A stretch of 64,000 nt of DNA from Paraburkholderia phenazinium (GTDB lineage: Bacteria; Pseudomonadota; Gammaproteobacteria; Burkholderiales; Burkholderiaceae), in assembly GCF_900141745.1 (NCBI RefSeq), contig NZ_FSRM01000002.1, positions 930,001 through 994,000 of the forward strand, in the 5' to 3' direction. The notes below the pieces were generated by a model. It worked only from the letters and a program-made list of their open reading frames with translations, was not told where the DNA came from and did no database searches. The stretch's first letter is position 1. Each line of letters starts with the position of its first letter. Positions 44,349 through 53,095 of the stretch are shown here, in pieces. The translations under genes were made by a program, and so were the position numbers.

Positions 44349-44957
44349 CTAGCGAACTTCGTTCGCCAGTACTCCTTGGCGTTCAACCACTCCGCCTGAA
44401 CTTTTGCCAAGATGGCCGCGCAGGGAAGTATAGAGTGCGCTGATCCAAAGGATCGCTCCAGTGGCGAACTCGCCGGAAGGGTAGTTGGGACCGCCGCCGT
44501 TCATCCACGGGTAGGCCAATGCTACGACGATAAGCGCGATACCTGTGACGTAATGCCGGGGAGCGTGGAAAATTCGCGCTAGCGGAATCAGGTGCAGGCC
44601 GACGATGAGGACCACCGCAGGCGTACTCCATTCGGGATGCCCAAGCGCACTCAAGATGAAACTCACCGCGAAGACCGCAAGCCATTGCACGAGGTTGACC
44701 CACCTGAAGACGCGCTGCCGCGCCTTGCGTGCTTCGGGTTCTGCATTCATGTCGACATGCGGACGGAACGCGCGAAAATCGCACATAGCCCACAGAAAGA
44801 GGGTGCCTCCGGCCAGCACGATTAGCCCGAGCATCGGCCAATCTACTCCATGTGTTTGCAGGCACCACCCTGTCATCCACAGCGTGCCAAATCCGGCAAA
44901 GAACATCTGACCAACTGCCGAGCCGGTTCTGTGAGCGTAGATGGTGTTGTGTCCCAC
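44349..44957 (-). CDS. Integral membrane protein of unknown function
   Basis: 202 aa with about six hydrophobic segments (FAGFGTLWMTGWCLQ, MLGLIVLAGGTLFLWAM, VNLVQWLAVFAVSFILSAL and others). I do not recognise the family. It is on the same strand as, and downstream of, a winged-helix regulator and another membrane protein gene, but 130 bp separate them. Confidence 0.7.
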   Translation of the reverse strand: MGHNTIYAHRTGSAVGQMFFAGFGTLWMTGWCLQTHGVDWPMLGLIVLAGGTLFLWAMCDFRAFRPHVDMNAEPEARKARQRVFRWVNLVQWLAVFAVSFILSALGHPEWSTPAVVLIVGLHLIPLARIFHAPRHYVTGIALIVVALAYPWMNGGGPNYPSGEFATGAILWISALYTSLRGHLGKSSGGVVERQGVLANEVR

Positions 44958-45089
44958 GAATATCCCCCGACAAAGGTGTGCGCACGAATTTCGCTAAAGA
45001 AGTCGCGGCGTCGCTTAACTGATTAGAGCCAAGGCGACGCTGGCGTCGCCCAACCTGGATTGCCTGCTCCGGTGTGTCTACCGAACGCA

Positions 45090-45386
45090 TCAAGAAGTAC
45101 CGTCGAGAATGCCTCGCAGATAATCCACATAGCGTTCGAATGCCCGCCTTCCTGACGTGGTCATGGCCACACGCGTGCGCGGCTTTTTGCCGACGAAGTC
45201 TTTGGTGATCTCGATGTAACCACTCTTCTCCAGAGTGGCGAGATGCGCGCCGAGATTGCCTTCTGTTGCATCGACGATGGCGCGCAATCGCACAAATTCA
45301 ATCGCCTCGCGGTTCGGTAATGCTTTGAGCGCTGCCATGATCTTGAGCCGAACCGGTTGATGGATGGTTTCGTCGAGCTGATCCAT
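45090..45386 (-). CDS. Winged-helix transcriptional regulator (HTH_34/MarR-like)
   Basis: 98 aa. IHQPVRLKIMAALKALP, then FVRLRAIVDATEGNLGAHLATLEKSGYIEITKDF, is the HTH_34 winged-helix pattern in which the reader helix is EGNLGAHLATLE. ATG 45386 follows the stop of the membrane protein gene with no gap, so the two are translationally coupled. It may control that operon through the repeats near 45961-45986. Confidence 0.88.
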   Translation of the reverse strand: MDQLDETIHQPVRLKIMAALKALPNREAIEFVRLRAIVDATEGNLGAHLATLEKSGYIEITKDFVGKKPRTRVAMTTSGRRAFERYVDYLRGILDGTS

Positions 45387-45938
45387 TCACGCGGTCCTCA
45401 GCCAGGCACCAGCCAGTATCAACGCGCCGCCGCCGACCACCGCCATCCACAGGAGGAAGTAGGCAGGAAGCAGGTAGTAGCCGACGAGCGTGAGCACGGC
45501 GAGGGCCAAACCTGTGACCGCGAGGCGCGATCCGATCCAGAGGCCGCTCAGAAAGTAGAACAACGCGACGATCAACGAGATCAATACGGCCGACTTCTCG
45601 CCGGTGGCTGGCTGAAAGACGTTAAGCACAGCGATGTAAAACACCACAACGGCCAACGCCGACGCGAGCCAGCGCCACGACTTGTCATTGGATGCGTCCT
45701 GCTTGCCTCTTCTGCCAAGGAAAATGCAACCGCCTATGCCGATTACGTCCAGCGGGATCCAGATCTGCGAAGCGCGTGTGGGGAAAAAATGGGTCACAGC
45801 GAAGCCGACTAACCAGATCACACCCCAAAGCATCAGCATGGGCGCGAACTTCTGATAGCTATACAGCTGGCTGCTGCGATGGCTGACAGCCTCGACTTCG
45901 CGCAAGGCCTGTGATGCCTGCTCAGATGAGAGTGACAT
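45387..45938 (-). CDS. Membrane protein paired with winged-helix regulator
   Basis: 183 aa from ATG 45938 with GGAG upstream; the frame to 46070 overlaps the promoter region. A soluble N-terminal helix (SLSSEQASQALREVEAVSHR) and about five hydrophobic segments. Such proteins are regularly co-encoded with HTH_34 regulators, and the N-terminal helix may contact the regulator. Function unknown. Confidence 0.78.
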   Translation of the reverse strand: MSLSSEQASQALREVEAVSHRSSQLYSYQKFAPMLMLWGVIWLVGFAVTHFFPTRASQIWIPLDVIGIGGCIFLGRRGKQDASNDKSWRWLASALAVVVFYIAVLNVFQPATGEKSAVLISLIVALFYFLSGLWIGSRLAVTGLALAVLTLVGYYLLPAYFLLWMAVVGGGALILAGAWLRTA

Positions 45939-45960
45939 GATGGCTCCAGAAGGGTTTATG

Positions 45961-45986
45961 TAGAGTACTCTATACGGCAGAGTATA
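45961..45986 (-). promoter_or_regulatory. Candidate operator upstream of membrane protein/regulator operon
   Basis: TAGAGTACTCTA (45961-45972) is a 12-bp perfect palindrome, and AGAGTATA (45979-45986) repeats its half-site in inverted relation to TACTCTATA. It lies about 25-50 bp upstream of the ATG at 45938 in an AT-rich stretch. Confidence 0.5.
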
Positions 45987-46136
45987 AAAGTGCAAGTAGT
46001 TCGTTTGCGGGGGTCGTAGGGGTGATGTGGTGATCAGTGGTATGCGCCGTCGGTGCGCGGCGCATACCACTGCCGGTCGGTTGCAAGGTCATTTGATAGA
46101 GTGGCGAGGTCACGTTAAACCACTGGCGACCATCGA

Positions 46137-46703
46137 ATGTCTTCCCCAGCAAGCCAACCTTACCCAAACGTGGTTCACACGAGACGATTTGTCCTTTCTC
46201 CGCTGACGTCCGGCCACGCGGAACGCATGTTCGAGGGATTGAGTGACGTACGCGGTCACGACTACATTCCCGATATGCCGCCCGCAAGCGTGGCCGCGTT
46301 AGAGGAGCGCTACAGACGCCTGGAAGGTCAAGCTTCTGGCGATGGCCGAGAGGTGTGGCTGAATTGGGTAATCGGCTCGATAGACGAGCCGACGCTGTAC
46401 GGCTACGTTCAATTCACGATCAGTCAGGCAGAACAGCGCGCGTTTGTCGCGTATTTTGTTTTTCCTCGCTATCAACGACAGGGGATTGCATCAGAGGCCG
46501 TAACCGCTGCCCTGTCGAGTGTTCTGACAACATTTCAGATAACGCGAATCGACGCGCAGATCGATACTCGCAACGCGGCATCGATCGCGTTAGTGGAGTC
46601 TCTGGGGTTTGTCCGCACCCGACTGATCGAACAGGCAGACGAGTTCAAAGGCGCCGTAAGCGATGAATATCACTACTCGTTCGACGCGTCTCGCATGCGC
46701 TAA
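46137..46703 (+). CDS. GNAT family N-acetyltransferase
   Basis: 188 aa. RRFVLSPLTSGHAERMFEGL start is typical of the RimJ/RimL-like GNAT_3 group; acetyl-CoA motif FPRYQRQGIASEAVTAAL and C-terminal DTRNAASIALVESLGFVR. Possible protein N-terminal or antibiotic acetyltransferase. Followed 78 bp downstream by a methyltransferase gene. Confidence 0.87.
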   Translation: MSSPASQPYPNVVHTRRFVLSPLTSGHAERMFEGLSDVRGHDYIPDMPPASVAALEERYRRLEGQASGDGREVWLNWVIGSIDEPTLYGYVQFTISQAEQRAFVAYFVFPRYQRQGIASEAVTAALSSVLTTFQITRIDAQIDTRNAASIALVESLGFVRTRLIEQADEFKGAVSDEYHYSFDASRMR

Positions 46704-46781
46704 TCACGCGCCCTGTTCACCATGCCCCCGAACCCGCACCCACGGTCGCAACGCACCCACCTACAAGAAGGAGTTTCCGCA

Positions 46782-47552
46782 GTGACCAACGATCCGGCAT
46801 CCGCTACCGCCCTGACGCCGCAAAACATCTACGACGATACGACCTTCTTCCAAGGCTACAAGGCGCTTCGCGACACCGACACCGGCTTGAACGGTGCCCT
46901 GGAAATCCCTGCGTTGCATCGTCTGTTGCCCGAGCTTTCCAATTCGCACGTACTCGACCTGGGTTGCGGCTTCGGCGAGTTCGCGCGTTTCGCAAGCGCA
47001 CGGGGAGCGGCCTCCGTGACCGGCGTCGATATCTCCGCGCGAATGCTCGAAGAAGCCGTCCGACGAACGAGCGATCCGTCGGTGAGTTACGAACGCTGCC
47101 CCATCGAACAGTATCGACCCGCAGCAGATTCATTCGACCTTGTCGTCTCCTCGCTTGCGTTGCATTACGTCGAAGACTATGCCGGCGTGGTCGAGCGTGT
47201 ATTTCAAGCCTTGAAACCGGGTGGCCGCTTTGTATTTTCCGTGGAGCATCCGCTCTGCACCGCCTACCCGGCAGGCTGGGTTCGGGATGACGAGGGGCAC
47301 CGGCGATATTGGCCGGTCGATCACTATCGCGAGGAAGGGAAGCGAGACACGCGCTGGTTTGTCGATGGTGTCATCAAGTATCACCGGACCGTTGAAACCT
47401 ACGTCAACACGTTGATCCGCGCCGGGTTGCTGCTCGAGCATCTTGGCGAGCCGGGGCCCACTGCGGAGGCATTGAAAGACCGCCCCATGCTGGAAGCCGA
47501 ACGTCGCCGGCCGCCCTTTCTGCTACTGCGAGCCTTGCGGCCAGCGGGCTGA
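46782..47552 (+). CDS. Class I SAM-dependent methyltransferase
   Basis: 256 aa from GTG 46782, chosen because AAGGAG lies 8 bp upstream; the ATG at 46722 has no SD. SAM motif I VLDLGCGFGEFARFA, then TGVDISARMLEEA, and VVSSLALHYVEDYAGVVERV as motif IV region. Methyltransferase-11 type, soluble. No specific substrate can be deduced. Confidence 0.85.
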   Translation: MTNDPASATALTPQNIYDDTTFFQGYKALRDTDTGLNGALEIPALHRLLPELSNSHVLDLGCGFGEFARFASARGAASVTGVDISARMLEEAVRRTSDPSVSYERCPIEQYRPAADSFDLVVSSLALHYVEDYAGVVERVFQALKPGGRFVFSVEHPLCTAYPAGWVRDDEGHRRYWPVDHYREEGKRDTRWFVDGVIKYHRTVETYVNTLIRAGLLLEHLGEPGPTAEALKDRPMLEAERRRPPFLLLRALRPAG

Positions 47553-47592
47553 AAAGTAGGAACCGCCCGCGTCGCAAGTCGAATTCAATCCA

Positions 47593-47635
47593 TTCAGCAT
47601 AATTGCAAATGCGAATCATTTGCAATTATGCTGAA
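47593..47635. promoter_or_regulatory. 43-bp inverted repeat containing a Fur-box-like core
   Basis: Arm TTCAGCATAATTGCAAATG (47593-47611) is the exact reverse complement of 47617-47635; the centre is CGAAT. The core 19-mer at 47605-47623 (GCAAATGCGAATCATTTGC) matches the Fur consensus at 13 of 19 positions by my alignment. It lies 117 bp upstream of the phosphopantetheinyl transferase-like gene and 41 bp past the methyltransferase stop. Confidence 0.65.
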
Positions 47636-47751
47636 ACTGTCCGATGATTGAGCATGCTTCACAACCGTGATTCTTTTGCGCATGCTTTCATCCGTTTCAA
47701 ACGCCCACCCCGATCGCACCGTGTCATCCGCATGTACTGACGAGTCTCAGC

Positions 47752-48582
47752 ATGCCGTCTGATTCGTCAATTGCAAACGTGGACGAGGCGGCCTCGTTGG
47801 CCGGTCAATCCGGGTCCACTCAAACCATTCGGCGCGCCGCGGAACTGGAGTTCATCCCCCAGCGTCTCGCTTACCGGCTGGCCGCTGACGTCGCTTATCC
47901 GAACGACGGCGAACTGCTCTTGTGGCGTTGCCGTTCGGAATGGCACTTTGTGTCCAAGGACGCGGCGTACGCCCGTCTGTCGCAAGCCGAACTCGCGCGG
48001 GTCAAGAGCCATCCGAATCCCGCATTGGGCAAGCGCTTTGTCGTGGGTCGCGCCGCGATGCGTGAGATTCTGGGCGACATGATCGGCTGCGCGCCCGCGG
48101 AGGTCGATCTGGTAGAGGATGCGCAGGGTCAACTGCGTGTTGCCAACGTCGGCGAGCGCGAGCCTATCGAGATCGCCATTGCCTATGCCGGAATCTGGAT
48201 CGTGATCGGCGTGAGCAACAGCCCGCTCGGCCTCGCGACGAGTGTGCCGACGCTGCCTGATAACGCTGCGAGCGGCCATCCTGACGGCGACACAGCGTCG
48301 TCCCGTCGCCAGAAAATGTCCCGGTCAATCGAGACGCGAAGCCACGTGCGTCATGCGAGTCTCACGTATGCCATGGGCGCGCAATTGATGAACGCCGACG
48401 CCCACGTACTGCAGCAAGATGCGGCTACTTTCTTCGTCGATGCGCCCGACGCGCGTCGCTGGCAGATCATCGACTTGCCGATGCCGGGCATCATTAGCGC
48501 GGCAGCTGCGGTCGCTCAACCGGTGACGCGGGTTCATGCGTTCGGCTGGATGGGGCGCGACGGCCGGGCAATCGCTGAGTAA
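47752..48582 (+). CDS. 4'-phosphopantetheinyl transferase-like protein, degenerate
   Basis: 276 aa. The N-terminal half resembles Sfp/EntD-type PPTases: LSQAELARVKSHPNP with KRFVVGRAAMREIL, then the fold continues. The key metal-binding GVDxE motif is replaced by VIGVSNSPLG, and the WxxKEAxxK motif is not found. The residues that bind Mg and phosphopantetheine thus appear lost, so it may be inactive or specialised. An upstream Fur-box-like repeat suggests iron control. Convergent with the acylase gene. Confidence 0.65.
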   Translation: MPSDSSIANVDEAASLAGQSGSTQTIRRAAELEFIPQRLAYRLAADVAYPNDGELLLWRCRSEWHFVSKDAAYARLSQAELARVKSHPNPALGKRFVVGRAAMREILGDMIGCAPAEVDLVEDAQGQLRVANVGEREPIEIAIAYAGIWIVIGVSNSPLGLATSVPTLPDNAASGHPDGDTASSRRQKMSRSIETRSHVRHASLTYAMGAQLMNADAHVLQQDAATFFVDAPDARRWQIIDLPMPGIISAAAAVAQPVTRVHAFGWMGRDGRAIAE

Positions 48583-48660
48583 GTTGCGCGCTAACACCAA
48601 CGTTCACTCGCACCGTCCGCGGTACTGCAACTTTTCAGCAAAACCTCCCCGCAGCAAGAC

Positions 48661-51132
48661 TCAACGCGCCGCCGCACGGTCCGCCGCGGGCGCCGTCAGC
48701 ACCTGAGTGACCAGCGCCGGATCGTGCGCAATTGCTTCCTCGCTAAACGGCACCCGCATCCAGTGTTTGCTCGCGTATTCGCGGGTCCCGTCGGCGTAAT
48801 GCGGCGAAGCGGGATCGTCCGATTCCGATGACGCGAGCAACGTATCGGCCACAACCTCTCCTTGCTCGAACCGCACCACCTGCAGGTAGCTGTTGCCGTT
48901 CGGATTGACGTTCATCGAATCGCCACGGGTATCGAACGGATGCTGCGCGCAAGCCGCCGTGAAGTACCCTTCCGTGTCGCAGCCGCCAAAGAGCGGAATG
49001 CGCTCGTCGTTGCGCTGCACGTAGAGCGCCGCGCTGCGCGGTGCATCGATGGCAATGCCAGCATTGTGCATGTCGGCGAGGGCGGCTTGCATTGCCGTCG
49101 CGAGTTTCGCATGGTCCACCGCGATACCAGCCGGTGTGGTCAACGGCTGTTTCGGATCGAACGGCACGGCGTACAACTGCGCCGCCGGGATGTCCCTGAG
49201 ATGTTCCCAGAAAGCGTTCCACAACGTTGCGCCGCGGGCGTCGGCATCGGCAGTATCGTTCCATGCCGCGAGAACAGCACAGGCCTGTTGCAGATCGTTT
49301 GCGTTACCTGTCACGCAAAGACGGTCGAGCACCGGCTGCTTGAAAAGGATCGCTGACATCGAGCGGCTGTCCAGTGCGGCGCGTTGCAGCGCGCCCGGCG
49401 ATACGCCAGCCGGATCGGCCTGCAGTTGCGCGGCAATCGTGTGGCCGAGGCGGGTGCGCAGAGACTGCGCCGCATCGGTTGGGCCAATCACCCGCGCGTA
49501 GCCGGTCAAGGGCTCAGCCGGATTGCTGAGCCAGAAGCTGCCATTGAAATTGCCCACATAGTCACGTCGCAACAGGCTCGGCATCTGCGCGACCGGCATC
49601 GCGCCAGGCTGCACAGCACCCCGGTCGAGCTGCCAGTCGCAATCGCTGCGTGTACCGTCAAGCACGGGCACGCCCGGAATCGCGTGGGCGAACGCCTTGC
49701 CGACGGGCGGCGTGCAGCGCTCCACGAGACTGTCGGGCGCATTCGGGATGGCGCCGATATCCGCGTACCAGACGCGCGGATCGCCGCGACCAATGGCAAG
49801 CGTATTGACCCAGGGCACCGCAGCATTCCGTTTCTGGATGCGGATGAAGTCATCGAGTGAACGTGCCTGATTCCAGTCAAGGAAGTTTTCGAAGACGCGG
49901 AAGTTGTCCGCGTCGATGTCGCGCAGGGCGAACGCTTGCTGTGTGTTCCATGCGAGTGCCGGCGACATCGAACTCAGGTTGAGCATTGGCCCAAACCGCG
50001 AACGGTAGAGCGTCCGGGTGACTGGATGCACCGTGCCGTCGTCGGAGCGGACCTCAACGGTGACGCGAGTCGGCGTCATCGCTTCCACCTGTCCGTCGTA
50101 CCGATACGACGTCGTCAAGCCCGGCACCAGGCTCAACTGAAACAACCCGAACCGCGACGCGGTGGACACCGTATGCGTCCACGCAACGTCCCGGTTGAAG
50201 CCGATCTCAATCACCGGTGAACCGAGAAACGACACACCGCTGACATCGAGCTTACCAGGGATGGTCAGTTGTGCCTGGTAGAAGCGGGCCGGGCCGCTCC
50301 AGAACCAATGCGGGTTACCGAACAGGATAGCGCTGCCATTGTGAGTGGCATCAGCACCAAACGCGAGGCCGTTGCTGCCCACGCCAGCGTGGCCGCCGAA
50401 ATCCATCAGCGGAGCGGTGGACGCCAGGTTCTGCGAATCCGGTGAGCCTTGCGGCGAAGTCGCGGATGCCATCGGCTTTGCGCCGCCGGGCGTAGCGCCC
50501 GGCGGCTGCGCCGTAGCAATCGCGGACACAAAACGGCCCGCACCGGCTGCCAGGTTAGCCGTATAGAGACGCCGGTAGATATCCGCCGTGCTGATCTTGC
50601 CGACCCACGGCGCCGAGCGGCAGGCCGCATGCGCCCCGACGAATTCGCCCTTGGCAAGCTCATCCACATAGCGGTTATAGCCGCTCGCGAAGCCGTCTAT
50701 CAGCGCACGCATTTCCGGCGTCTGGCTGTTGCGGTATCGAGCCACGGCTGCACCGTCGTCGATGAAGCGGAAGAAGAAATCGGCGTCGAGATTGGACGGC
50801 TGGCCGAACGTGTCATCGTTGGACGGCCGCGCCTTGGCGCCGAAGTAGCGCGAGCGCTCGCCCCGATAGGTGACGAAGGCATCGGCCATCGTGCACAGAT
50901 TGTCCTGCGCCTGCACATAGCCATATCCGTAGCCGAGGCTGCCCCAGTCATCTGCCTTCAGATGCGGAATGCCGAGCGCAGTGCGGCGAATCTCGACCTG
51001 GTATGCCGGTGTGGCGGCGTCGGCGTGCGACTGGATGTCTGTAGAAGGCGTGCTGCAACTGAGCAACGCGAGGACAAAGGGAAGAGCAAGCAACAGGCGG
51101 GCGCCGCGGGTGAGAGAGGGCATCGGACGCAT
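48661..51132 (-). CDS. Penicillin/AHL acylase family (PvdQ-like) lipoprotein
   Basis: 823 aa. Signal peptide with lipobox-like LLSC (Cys about residue 26). Ntn-hydrolase precursor layout: alpha-chain (about residues 40-260), then autocleavage at Gly-Ser in HAGVGSNGLAFG; the Ser becomes the N-terminal nucleophile of the beta-chain. FNRDVAWTHTVSTA, further on, is typical of the family. Such periplasmic enzymes remove fatty acyl chains from acyl-homoserine lactones or pyoverdine precursors. ATG 51123 is an alternative start. Confidence 0.88.
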   Translation of the reverse strand: MRPMPSLTRGARLLLALPFVLALLSCSTPSTDIQSHADAATPAYQVEIRRTALGIPHLKADDWGSLGYGYGYVQAQDNLCTMADAFVTYRGERSRYFGAKARPSNDDTFGQPSNLDADFFFRFIDDGAAVARYRNSQTPEMRALIDGFASGYNRYVDELAKGEFVGAHAACRSAPWVGKISTADIYRRLYTANLAAGAGRFVSAIATAQPPGATPGGAKPMASATSPQGSPDSQNLASTAPLMDFGGHAGVGSNGLAFGADATHNGSAILFGNPHWFWSGPARFYQAQLTIPGKLDVSGVSFLGSPVIEIGFNRDVAWTHTVSTASRFGLFQLSLVPGLTTSYRYDGQVEAMTPTRVTVEVRSDDGTVHPVTRTLYRSRFGPMLNLSSMSPALAWNTQQAFALRDIDADNFRVFENFLDWNQARSLDDFIRIQKRNAAVPWVNTLAIGRGDPRVWYADIGAIPNAPDSLVERCTPPVGKAFAHAIPGVPVLDGTRSDCDWQLDRGAVQPGAMPVAQMPSLLRRDYVGNFNGSFWLSNPAEPLTGYARVIGPTDAAQSLRTRLGHTIAAQLQADPAGVSPGALQRAALDSRSMSAILFKQPVLDRLCVTGNANDLQQACAVLAAWNDTADADARGATLWNAFWEHLRDIPAAQLYAVPFDPKQPLTTPAGIAVDHAKLATAMQAALADMHNAGIAIDAPRSAALYVQRNDERIPLFGGCDTEGYFTAACAQHPFDTRGDSMNVNPNGNSYLQVVRFEQGEVVADTLLASSESDDPASPHYADGTREYASKHWMRVPFSEEAIAHDPALVTQVLTAPAADRAAAR

Positions 51133-51232
51133 GGAATGGTAGCAGGGCGGGACCTCATGCTAATGCGAATGAGTCGCAATTACAAGCCTGCGGTGACTTA
51201 GATTCCTTTCAATCCACCACGAAACCGCGTTA

Positions 51233-52111
51233 TCAGCTTCCCAGCGCCGCCAGTTGCCGCAGCCGCCGCGCGAGCGCCTTGGAGACGACCTGGGACTCCG
51301 CACCGCTGCCAATGCCGCGGGCGGCTTCGCTCTCGCGCAGGAACGCAGCGGTTTCGGACGCCACGATTTCACGCTCGTTGTCCGAGGTGATCATGTGATA
51401 CGAGTCGTCGAGATAGATCGTGCGCAGAAACGGCGAGGCAATTTTCGCTGCAACGTCATGCGCGTTGCGCGGATTGGCCGTTTCATCGTCGATAGCATGA
51501 ATGATCAGGCAGTCGGTCGTGATGCCGGCGAGGCTCGCGCGAACGCGTTTTGCAAGCCGGCTCGCCTCGCGCAACGCGGGCAGCGAGATCGTAGACGGCC
51601 CGACCTCGCTGATGCCATTGCGCTGCATGGCGCGCGCGATCTTCGCACGCAAAGCCTCATTGCGCAGACCGAACGGCGAGGCTTCGCGATAACGCCAGCG
51701 ACTGCGCAGCGGCGTGTAGTAGGCCCAGCCGAGTAAAAACCGGTACCACGGTATGGCCCAACCGTCGTACGAGAGGGTGACCGATAGCAGAACGACTGCG
51801 TGGGCCGTCGGCCGTTTGCCGACCACGGCCAGCGCGAGCGCCGCGCCTACCGACAAGCCGCATACCGACACCCGCGCATACCGCTCGGCCAGCAAGTCGA
51901 ACTCACGTACAGCAGCGTCGACCCAGGCTTGCATGTCGCGTTCAGTTGAGCCCGCGCTGTAGCCATCCAGAACTGGCGCGAAAGTGGTAAATCCTTCGGT
52001 GTTCAAATGACGTGCGAGAAAGCGCATTTCGAGTGGCGAACTCGAGAGGCCGTGCAGCATGAGCACGGCGTGCTCACCGCCTTCCTGGAGGATGTGTGTG
52101 GCTTGATCCAA
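51233..52111 (-). CDS. Alpha/beta hydrolase, carboxylesterase type
   Basis: 292 aa. LMLHGLSSSPLEMRF supplies the oxyanion hole, VCGLSVGAALAL the nucleophile elbow (Ser about residue 93), Asp of IHAIDDE and His of DDSYHMIT complete the triad. Similar to Est30-type carboxylesterases and monoglyceride lipases. It begins 3 bp after the stop of the DUF4118 gene, so the two are coupled. Substrate unknown. Confidence 0.85.
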   Translation of the reverse strand: MDQATHILQEGGEHAVLMLHGLSSSPLEMRFLARHLNTEGFTTFAPVLDGYSAGSTERDMQAWVDAAVREFDLLAERYARVSVCGLSVGAALALAVVGKRPTAHAVVLLSVTLSYDGWAIPWYRFLLGWAYYTPLRSRWRYREASPFGLRNEALRAKIARAMQRNGISEVGPSTISLPALREASRLAKRVRASLAGITTDCLIIHAIDDETANPRNAHDVAAKIASPFLRTIYLDDSYHMITSDNEREIVASETAAFLRESEAARGIGSGAESQVVSKALARRLRQLAALGS

Positions 52112-52114
52112 TGC

Positions 52115-52885
52115 TTAAGCCTCGATTCGCAGGACCAGAAAGTCGCCGGCATGCGTCGTAAAACGCTCCCCGACGCAGTCGACAGGCTTATACGTGTGGT
52201 CGCCGCTCCTGATTCGCAGGCGATGACTGCCAGGCGAAAGGCTGTTCTGGAGGCGTTCGATATCCGCGGGATGCACCGCCGAAAAGCGGCTGCCTGGCGC
52301 CGAAGTATGCGGCAGGGCGTGTACTGTGCCAGCCGCGTGATCCGCGTCCGGACGCAACGACGCTTTCCGGTCGAGCGCCTGGATCAGGATGATGGAGTCG
52401 TGATAGTGCGGCAGATGGCGCAACAGCCGATGCGTTTCGTCGATCGTGCGAAGCCGCAGCGCGCGCTTGTTATCCGCGCGCAGCAGCATTTCATACCGCG
52501 ATTTGGCCACTGACGCGAACATCTCCGCGCGAAACTGTGCCCGGCGCAGGCGCTCGATCAGACAGATGATGAGAAGCGTCACCCAGGGATACGAAACGAC
52601 GAGCATCAGGTCGCTGTGATCGAAAACCGAAAAGTCGGCATACGGCGGCACAAACAGATAGTCGGCGATGACCAGTCCGACGAGCATGACGGTCAAGGCG
52701 GGACCTAGCCCGAAAAAATATTCGATGAGCGCAGCGGCGACGCAGAATAATGCGCCCGGCATCGCGGGGCCGACGAACGGGCTGAGTAGCATGCGTATTC
52801 CGCTTGCTGCCGCCAAAGCGAGAAACGCGGCAAGCCAAGCCCGGGAACCGCGTGGGGCCCACCTTTTGGCGTTTTGAATTTTCAC
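52115..52885 (-). CDS. DUF4118 membrane protein (KdpD-like sensor membrane domain)
   Basis: 256 aa. Three to four N-terminal hydrophobic helices (WLAAFLALAAASGIRMLL to VMLVGLVIADYLFVPPY) match the DUF4118 module found in KdpD and other sensor kinases. The C-terminal 150 residues are soluble with no kinase motifs. It may be a stand-alone membrane sensor. Coupled to the downstream esterase gene. Confidence 0.75.
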   Translation of the reverse strand: MKIQNAKRWAPRGSRAWLAAFLALAAASGIRMLLSPFVGPAMPGALFCVAAALIEYFFGLGPALTVMLVGLVIADYLFVPPYADFSVFDHSDLMLVVSYPWVTLLIICLIERLRRAQFRAEMFASVAKSRYEMLLRADNKRALRLRTIDETHRLLRHLPHYHDSIILIQALDRKASLRPDADHAAGTVHALPHTSAPGSRFSAVHPADIERLQNSLSPGSHRLRIRSGDHTYKPVDCVGERFTTHAGDFLVLRIEA

Positions 52886-53095
52886 AGCACTGCGTGCTTC
52901 ATGGCACGCCTAACTTATTGATTGGGGGGCAATGGTATCGCATTCGATGCCGGAGGACATGGGCTCTCACGTGAGATTTTTGCGGAAATGCAGGACATCT
53001 GGCTCTTCTCTATCCCTCTCTGCCTGTTGCGCGTGTATGACATCTATTCGAAAGGTTTGGGGGTACTCAGCAATTCGCGCCGTGGAGAATACGCG

